The position numbers and the translations under genes were made by a program. This document shows, one piece after another, positions 14,601-23,600 of a stretch of 64,000 nt of DNA (positions are counted from its first letter, which is position 1; every line of letters starts with the position of its first letter). The DNA is from Euleptes europaea (taxonomy: Eukaryota; Chordata; Lepidosauria; Squamata; Sphaerodactylidae), in the NCBI RefSeq assembly GCF_029931775.1, contig NC_079332.1, forward strand, positions 4,649,970 through 4,713,969. Direction: 5' to 3'. The notes beneath the pieces are model-generated. The model worked only from the letters and a program-made list of their open reading frames with translations. It was not told the DNA's origin and did not search any database.

Positions 14601-17600
14601 ACCACCTCCCAAGGAAGCCTGTTCCACTGAGGAACTGCTCTAACTGTTAGAAAATTCTTCCTAATGTCTAGACGGAAACTCTTTTAATTTCAACCCGTTG
14701 GTTCTGGTCCGACCTTCTGGGGCCACAGAAAACAACTCGGCACCCTCCTCTATCTGACAGCCCTTCAAGTACTTGAAGATGGTTATCATATCCCCTCTCA
14801 GTCTTCCCCTCTTCAGGCTAAACACACCCAGCTCCTTCAACCTTTCCTCATAGGACTCAGTCTCCAGACCCCTCACCATCTTAGTTGCCCTCCTCTGGAC
14901 ATGTTCCAACTTATCTACATCCTTCTTAAATTGCAGAGCCCAAACCTGGACACAATACTCTTTCACATACTCTTCTCCTTTATCCTTCCCACAAGAGATG
15001 CAGAGGATTGAACCCAGGACTTCAGGATGGGAAATGGATCCTCTGCTGCTGGGCCAAGGCCCTTCGTCCCACAGGATGCAGGTTCCCCCTCAGGCCTAGG
15101 GTTTGTTCAGGGGCAGATACGAACCTGTGATTCATTAGGAGTCCGGACCACCTAGAACCTGAGAATTCCCACCCAAGCAGATACATACAGGTAGCAGCTC
15201 TCCAAGATCGCTGGCCAAGTTTTTAAGTTAAGAGCAACAGACACTGTATTATGACTAGTGGCGCTCATACCAATATGCTGCAAATCTGACAGGTACCCGC
15301 TTCCCCAAATGCTGTTACAAGCTTGGGAGAACCACCTGGTTCAGGCACCAGCAATCATTTGATCCTTTTCATGTCACAACAGGGCGGCAAGCTCCGCAGA
15401 CAACAGCACGGATCCTTACTTCCTCCCAGGAAGACCTTTCTCCGGCTTAAGTGGCTCTTCCATGGGAAGAAGCATTTGTTTTATACGCCAACTTCCTCTA
15501 CCCTTTAAAGGAGAATCAAACCGGCTTACATTCACCTGCCCTTCCTCTCCCTACAACAGACACCCTGTGAGGTAGGAGATGCTCAGAGGGAGTTCGGAGG
15601 GAACTGTGACTAGCCCGAGGTCACCCAGCTGGCTTCATGTGGAGCAGTGGGGAAACCAACCCCGTTCACCAGATTAGAGTCCGCCACTCATGTGGAGGAG
15701 AGGGGAATCAAACTTGGTTCTCCAGATCAGAGTCCACCACTCTTAACCACTATACACCAAGCTAACTGGCAGAAGGCTTCCAACACGGTTTATTAGCAGT
15801 TGATCTCTGCCCGAAGGTATTCCAAACGCATGCCTCTTGGAGGGCAGGAGGGATAAAGATGCATTCACAAGCTAAGAGTCCTTTGAAGGAGGCATTGCAC
15901 AGCCTATGAAGCAAGAAGAAGAGTTGGTTTTTATATGCTGACTTTCTTTACTACTTAAGGAAGAATCAAACTGGCTTACAATCACCTTCCCTTCCCCTCC
16001 CCACAACAGACACCCTGTGAGGTAGGTGGGGCTGAGAGAGCTCGAAGAGCGGTGACTAGCCCGAGGTCACCCAGCTGGCTTTGTGTGGAGGAGCGGGGAA
16101 ACCAATCCAGTTCACCAGATGAGCCTCCGCCGCTCATGTGGAGGAGTGGGGGAATCAAACCCGGTTCTCCAGATCAGAGTCCACCGCTCAAAACCACCGC
16201 TCTCAACCACTACACCATGCTGGCAAGGATCTGCGGCAACCAGCACCATACAGCCATCCCCATCCTGGCCTCTCTCCTCTTTGTTAACCAGATAAATCCA
16301 CCCCACAGTTAACAGGCCAAGCGTGGAATGGGCAGGGAGAAGGTCCCTGCTCTGAGCCCAGAGTGAGTTTTCCATTCTGTGGCAATTATAGCTAATTGAC
16401 CAGTCAATAAAAGCAATCTCATCCCAGCACTGGCCAGTTATTAAAGGAGGAGCTCAGACTGGGCTACACAATACAGCTACCGAAGACCTCTGCCGATTAA
16501 AAGTAGGCCAAGAGCTCCCAACTACACATTTACATCCAGCATTTCTTAGGCGGGCAGAAGAATATACAGACCTGACTTTTCAGGGTGGGGGGGGAAACTA
16601 GAAATCAGAGTGAGAAATCTAAGTGTCGCCCGCAGGCCTGGGACGCTGGTGCGAAACAGGTCTGGGTTTGGCTAGCGCCTGGACAGGAGACCTCCAACGA
16701 ATCCTACGGAAGCCACCCTGAGTTTCCTCAAGGAAGAACGACATGATTAAACTGGAAAATAACAGAAACAGAACCTGGGTACACCCACCCTTTCTTCCCC
16801 AGAGGGGGGGAAAACTGATAAAAGCCCCAGAGAAATACTTTATCTTGTGGAATACGTGAAACACTTTAGGAGAAGGTTTTTACTCTCTCAAAATGTATCA
16901 TACGAAGATTTTTAAAGCAAACCTATTGACAGCAGTTGATTTCCATGCATACCCAGGACATTCATAATTTTTTTCAAGGGCATGTTTGAAGCATGACTAA
17001 CCCTGCCTGCATTCAGGGTAGGAAGACATGCACGAAACTAACATGCTATTGAAGCGTTTGTCACTTTCAGCAGATACCGAGTTTATATGCAACTCTGAGC
17101 ATACGAGGCAGATTCACCAGACAGGGTTGCAACCGAGCGTTTCTAGCCAACGGTAGCCAACTCGGGGAGCACATCCCAAATTCCCGAGACCAAAGAGCAT
17201 GAAGGAACGCCAGGAAGCTTAATCCTCTGCCTCCAGGTGAATGTTTTCAATATTACTTCTCGTCTGGAAAGTCTCGTACAAAGCCGGGTGGTAGAATCTG
17301 CAATCTCCCTTCTGAGGAAGCCGGCTCAGAGGAATGCAGCAAAGCGCATTTCAGAGTCAGGAGAAGCCTGAAGACGTTGGAGGCGAGGTCAAATACCAGA
17401 ATGCGGAGACCAATGGGATCAGAAGCTCATTTGTGGTCACTCCTTGACCAGCACTTACCCATGCTTAAGGAATATAAGAAAGGCTATGCTGGATCAGACC
17501 CAGGCCCATCAAGTCCAGCAGTCTGTTCACACAGTGGCCAACCAGGGGCCTCTAGGAAGCCCACAAGCAAGACAACTGCAGCAGCACCATCCTGCCTGTG

Positions 17601-20600
17601 CTCCACAGCACCTAAGATAATAGGCCTGCTCCTCTGATCCTGGAAAGAAAAGGTATGCATCATGACTAGCATTCATTTCAACTAGTAGCCATGGATAGCC
17701 CTCTCGTCCACGAACATGTCCACTCCCTTCTTAAAGCCTTCCAAGTTGGCAGCCAATACCACATCCTGGGGCAGGGAGTTCCACAATTTAACAATGCGTT
17801 GCGTGAAGACATACTTCCTTTTATCCGTTTCGAATCTCTCGCCCTCCAGCTTCAGCAGATGACCCCGCGTTCTAGTATTACGAGAGAGGGAGAAAAGCTT
17901 CTCCCTGTCCACTCTCTCCATACCTCTCTCCAAGGATAACACGCCAACGCTCAGTCAGAGTGCAATGTACTGCTTAGAACAGCGGGCTTGGAAATGTGAG
18001 TCCTGGATTCAAATCCTTACTCGGCCGAGGTGGCTGTGGGCCAGTCATATTCTCGGCCTGACCAGCCCTGAGGGTTTTTGTGCTATGATAAAAGGAGAGA
18101 TGAGAGAATGCCACATATTTTATCCTGTGCTTCTGGGAAGATAAAGCCCGTTACGTAAACAGATGATAAGGCAAGAAACCTCCAGCAAAGAAGTACTGTT
18201 CCTTTTCCAACCTTATTTTTTTTGGGAGGGGGTTTAAGAAACTTGCAGAACAAGGGTGTCCTATCAGAGCACGAAGGCGAGCACACAAGAGGAAACCGAT
18301 CCCCTCTCCAAGCGAGGATTGGGTTTCAGCCACACAATGGCTACACTGCTCACAAATATTCGGACCTGGTCCAAGCTCAATACCCATCTAGGAGTTACCT
18401 TGAGAACAACGCCTTAGCTGTAGCTCTGGTTACAGGGACCGGCATACCAGGTATTGGCTTTCTTCCACCGAGTTTCCTTTACAGAAACCACCGAAATAAT
18501 TCCGCTGTTGCTGGAAGAAGGAAAGGGGGGAGGGAGAGAGAGAGCAACTCTCAAAGGATTTATTGAACGCTGGGTCTTTGGGGGGGGTAAATCACACGGG
18601 CAGAGAGGAAATAGTAATCCTACCGAGTCAAGTAAGCATTCGCGGTTCCTTAACCGCAAACCCTCAAACACCAAAACGAGGCGTGCCGAACGGGTGTGCC
18701 CCAATTCAGGAAAACCTATTAATCTTTCTCAACTTGGAAAAAGAAGTTCAGCCTGGAATGACCATGTTTCCTTTTCATAGCTGCCTTTTACGGAGAAGGA
18801 AAGGGCTGCGTAAATATTCCAACAGCTATTTGGGCCGTGGGGTATAAGCAGCTGCGAGTATGAATGGGCCCTATTGTGTTCGAAGGGGCACCAGGATTTG
18901 ACCCCAAGCAGCAAGCCGCAACTGCGGCCCATTCACACAATTAAGTCACCCTTGGATGCTAGCAAGTTGTGTGAAACAGCCCTTCAGGGCAGAAGAGCAC
19001 AGATGATGGAGGGGGAAGGGCCGTGACTCAGTGGCAGAGCATCTGCTTGGCATGCAGAAGGGTCCCAGGTTCAATCCCCAGCATCTCCAGTTAAAAAGGG
19101 ACCAGGCAAGTAGGTGACGTGAAAGACCTCTGCCTGAGACCCTGGAGAGGCGCTGCCGGTCCGAGTAGACAATACTGACTTTGATAGACCAAGGGTCTGA
19201 TTCAGCATAGGGCAGCTTCATGTGTTCGATGTGTTCATGTGATGTTTCAAGACGGCAAAGCTCTTGCCTCGCCATTTCATTCCCACAACCGCCTTGTGAG
19301 GTAGGGCTCGGCTAAGACAAGCAGCTTGCCCAAGCTTACCCAGACAGCTTCGTAGCCGAGCCAAGGATTTGAACCACTGATGTGGGTTTTCCAGGAGAAT
19401 CCAAACTGGAAAAACTAAATAAGTTGTGTTAGTCATGTTAGCAAAAGGTGGCAAATACACCCCATACAAGCGCCGGAAAACTCTTAACATGGCTACTCTC
19501 CTAGAGTTATTTTGCTTCTAAAGGGATCTTTGAAAAATGCACTTGGATCTTGGGATACTGCTGACAACTAATCCTTCTTTCCCCCTCTCCAAGGTCTTAC
19601 GGGGAAGAAGGGGACCAAAAAAAGACAAGTTTCTCCAGAATTGCTGGAGGTGGCGAGAAGTCACATTCCACGGCGGGTTGATATGGCCCGTCTGTTTTAA
19701 CCGGCTTTAGCACCTGGCCAAGGTCCACCAAGTTAAGACACAACAGCAAACAGCCCTTGAGCTCCATCTGTGCACACACACACAATAACATTCTGCATGG
19801 TAACACAACGCCAACGGAGAACCACAGGTCTCAGGTGGCTAGCAACGGTTTCTCTGCCGGGAGCAGCAAAAAGGCATCTTCGGTTTCTGTAAGCCATCGA
19901 GACCCGCGCAGGACCAAGACTCCATGTACTGAAGGAAGTTGAGGAAAAAACATCACCCTGACAAGTTTCCAGCAGACAAGAGCATGTCTTTTTTTAAAAC
20001 AAAAACCAAATTATGCAGGACAGGGATGGCAGCTCTCTTCGTGGAAGTAAGCCCAGCCCAAGGGTAGAGGTAACCTCTCCACAACGAGTGGGACATTAGA
20101 ACATCTCCTTGCACACACCAGGCCGGTTCTCTGGTGGGCTCTCCTTCTTTGGAGGTTTCTAATTCTAATTAATTCATGCCATCGTATTCCCTATTACTAT
20201 GTATGGGTGTGAAAGCTGGACATTGAAGAAAGCTGATAGGAAGAAAATAGATTCCTTTGAAATGTGTTGGAGGAGAGGGTTACGGATACCGTGGACTGCC
20301 CAAAAAAACAAATCAGTGGGTTATAGATCAAATCAAGCCTGAACTGACCCTATAAGCTAAAATGACCAAACTGAGGCTGTCGTATTTTGGTCACATCATG
20401 AGACGACAAGAGTCACTGGAAAAGACAGTCATGCTAGGAAAAGTGGAGGGCAGCAGGAAAAGAGGAAGACCCAACAAGAGATGGATGGACTCAATAAAGG
20501 AAGCCACAGCCCTCAATTTGCAAGACCTGAGCAAGGCTATCAAAGATAGGCCGTTTTGGAGGACTTTAATTCATAGGGTCGCCATGAGTCGGAAGCAACC

Positions 20601-23600
20601 TGACGGCACTTGACACACACACTCACAAGGAGAAGCTAGATGGCCATCTGACAGCTAAGGCTGATTCTGTGAACTTAGGCAGATCATGAGAGGGAGGCCG
20701 GGAAGGGATGAGTCCGTGCTCGGCTCTTGGGCCCTTTCTTACACGCTCAGGGTAACGATGGTCGCCACTTTGGGGTCAGGAAGGAATTTTTCTCTGTGCC
20801 AGAACAGCCAGGGATCCAGGAGGTTTTCTGCCTTCCTCTGGGCATACAGCAGGGGTCACTGGAGGAGTAGGAGGGAAGTTAGTTGTGAATTTCCGGCATT
20901 GAGCGGGGGGTTAGACTAGATGGCCCTTGAGACCCCTTCCTGTTTCTCTCTACCTGTCTCCAGCTTTGCCACCCAAAGAGCTGTTTCCCACAGCCTCACG
21001 GGACAGTGAGCTCCAGGAGCCGAGTGGGAATCTGGCCAGTTTTCGTTGCAGCCAAAAACAAACGAGGGGGGGGGAAACAGCTGTAATGCAGATGTTCCAA
21101 TACCGCCAAGAGAAGCTATTCTCCTTCCTGTTTAAGGCTCAGCTTCGGAGCTGGGAAACCTTTGGCACGCGTCGAGCGAGAGCCGATGAAAAGTATTAAA
21201 TGCACGCAGCTCCCGAGGGAGACGGTTTGAAGCTGCGTGAACAAGCCCCGGCAGCCTGAGACAGACAGTAGCGAGCTATGAAATGGCCCCCAGCCCACCC
21301 ACCCTGGAAAGAACGCAGGCGGGGGAAAGGAATATTTTGTTCGCAAGCATAGGACGGGCCACACAACATTACGGAAACACTTGGCTCAGAGGCCTCGGTG
21401 AGTCACGAGAACGTCACCGTTTTACAACAAACCCCCCCCCGCCCACCCCCAGGCTCATGATCCATCCTTCCCACGCTGGTACAGCAAGCAGAGTACTAAA
21501 TTAAGCCAAACTTCAAAGCCAGGGGAGGGAAACTAAGAGAAGCCAAGTTAGCAGGTTCTTTTTCCCATCCCAGCTCTTGGCTGTAGAGTCACTCTGAACT
21601 GTAAAATGCCACCCCAAGCCACCTTTGCAACCACAAAAGAAGAAGAAGAGTTGGTTTTTATATGCCGGCTTTCTCTACCACTTAAGGGAGACTCAAACCG
21701 GCTTACAATCACCTTCCCTTCACTGCCCTGTGAGGCAGGTGGGGCTAAGAGAGCATGACTAGCTCAAGGTCACCCAGCTGGCTTCACGTGTAGGAGCGGG
21801 GACACAAACCCAGTTCACCAGATCAGCCTCCGCCGCTCATGGGGAGGAGCGGGGAATCAAACCCGGTTCTCCAGATCAGAGTCCGCCGCTCCAAACCACC
21901 GCTCTTAACCACTACACCACGCTGGCTCTCTTAACCACCACACCGACGCTGAACTCGAGCATGGGCCATGCTCAGGCTAGAATGTGCAATACTGTAAGCT
22001 GCCTTGGGCCCGCTGAGCAGAGAATAGGCATTTTAAGCATCTTAATAAATGGATAAACTGGCAAGATTAGGTCTTGCATTCGTTTAACCGGACTAATTAT
22101 TTTACTGGCGCTCCACACAGCCAGCTTCCTGCTCTCATTCTCTCTCTCGGGCACTGATATGTTTTTTGGGCTTCACTTTTCAGGGTCTGCTGGTCCTGAA
22201 CTCATCCAGGTGACCACGAACACCCCACCCTGTATTAATAAACGCATTTATTACAGGCGCCCAGAGATTTAGTTGCTCGGTTCAGCAGCGTTTACAGCTC
22301 TGAAATCCCGATTAAAGGGGGAAGAAGAAGAGTTGGGTTTTATATGCCGACTTTCTCTACCACTTAAGGGAGACTCAAACCGGCTCACCGTCACCTTCCC
22401 TTCCCCACAACAGACACCCAGTGAGGTAGGTGGGGCTGAGAGAGCTGTGACTAGCCCAAGGTCACCCAGCTGCCTTTGTGTGCAGGAGTGGGGAAACAAA
22501 TCCAGTTCACCAGATTAGACTCTGCCGCTCATGTGGAGGAGTGGGGGAATCGAACCCGGTTCTCCAGATCAGAGTCCTCACGCAACGAAAGAGAGAGGCC
22601 CCAGTGTCTTTAAGGACCCTGCCGAGGTGCACCTTTCCACCCCATTTCATTTGCGCCCCTGCGGACAACGGTGCCCCAAGAAACCGCCTGGTTTGCTCAG
22701 GCACCAGGGCTGGCCCACAACCCAGAACAGGAGCCTCCATGCGAACAAGCTAGCAGCCCTCTGTTGCCCTTCCCATAAAGGCTTCCGCAGCCCGAAACTG
22801 AGAGCTGCAATCCACACAATGCTGGTGTTGACTTTAGGGAGAAAGAAAGCAGGGGAGGAAACCGGCTTCTACACCCTGGGCCCAGTCTGGGCAAACTACC
22901 GTTCTGGCAGGGACTGGGGCCGCAAATATGAAGAGCCTCGAACCAGTTCCCCTTCTTCGCTGGACCACAGAGCAAGCTTGGTTTTCAATAAGCAGTCTTG
23001 GGAATTCAGTGTACCTCAAAATAAGTTTGAGCTGCAAAGCAGATCCTTTGGGATCCATTCCAAGCTCTGCGTCTTCTCCACTACCTGGCTTGCGTGCAAG
23101 GATCCTGCCCCCAAACTGCACAGCCCAGGCCTCATTCAGCATGGTGAAAGCAGGCAGGCAGCCAACTTCCCGGCATCCACCCCAAAGCCACAAAAGAAAA
23201 CTCTATTATGGCTTGGTAAAAAGCGTTTTTTTAACTGGGTTAACAGAGGGCCGAGCCGTTCCAAAAAACAATTGCTTCAAGCGTCAGCTCTCCTACATCT
23301 ATAGAAATACCTTTTTCTTACGCACCTGTAATACCCAGGTCGTGGTGGATTTATCCGGCGAGGGGGAACAAAAAGTCTGTGATCTCCAAGATACTTCTGG
23401 AGGGCTGTCAAGAAAATAACCCCTCGCTTTTCGTCCTTGGAAACTGAGAAGCGCACAAGAGAGAACAACGGAGGGCTCAAACGCACCACGCCCTGTAACA
23501 CACCCTCACACAAGCATCTACCCATTTTACAGATCTATCACCAGTTTCATATGAACACAGGAAGCTGCCTTATACTGAATCAGACCCGTGGTCCATCAAA

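Noticed and set aside
14661-14970. Host gene encoding an RT-like protein
   Set aside because: It is the C-terminus of CR1 ORF2, repeated several times in the window, 5'-truncated and without a promoter.
19005-19240. Possible tRNA gene
   Set aside because: The tRNA-like part has box A and B but no proper cloverleaf, and is fused to a shared body and tail seen in many copies here: a SINE.
22531-23304. A 257-codon plus-strand open frame
   Set aside because: Begins inside a SINE, has no domain, no fitting splice context and no homology that I recognise; long open frames arise by chance in such GC-rich stretches.
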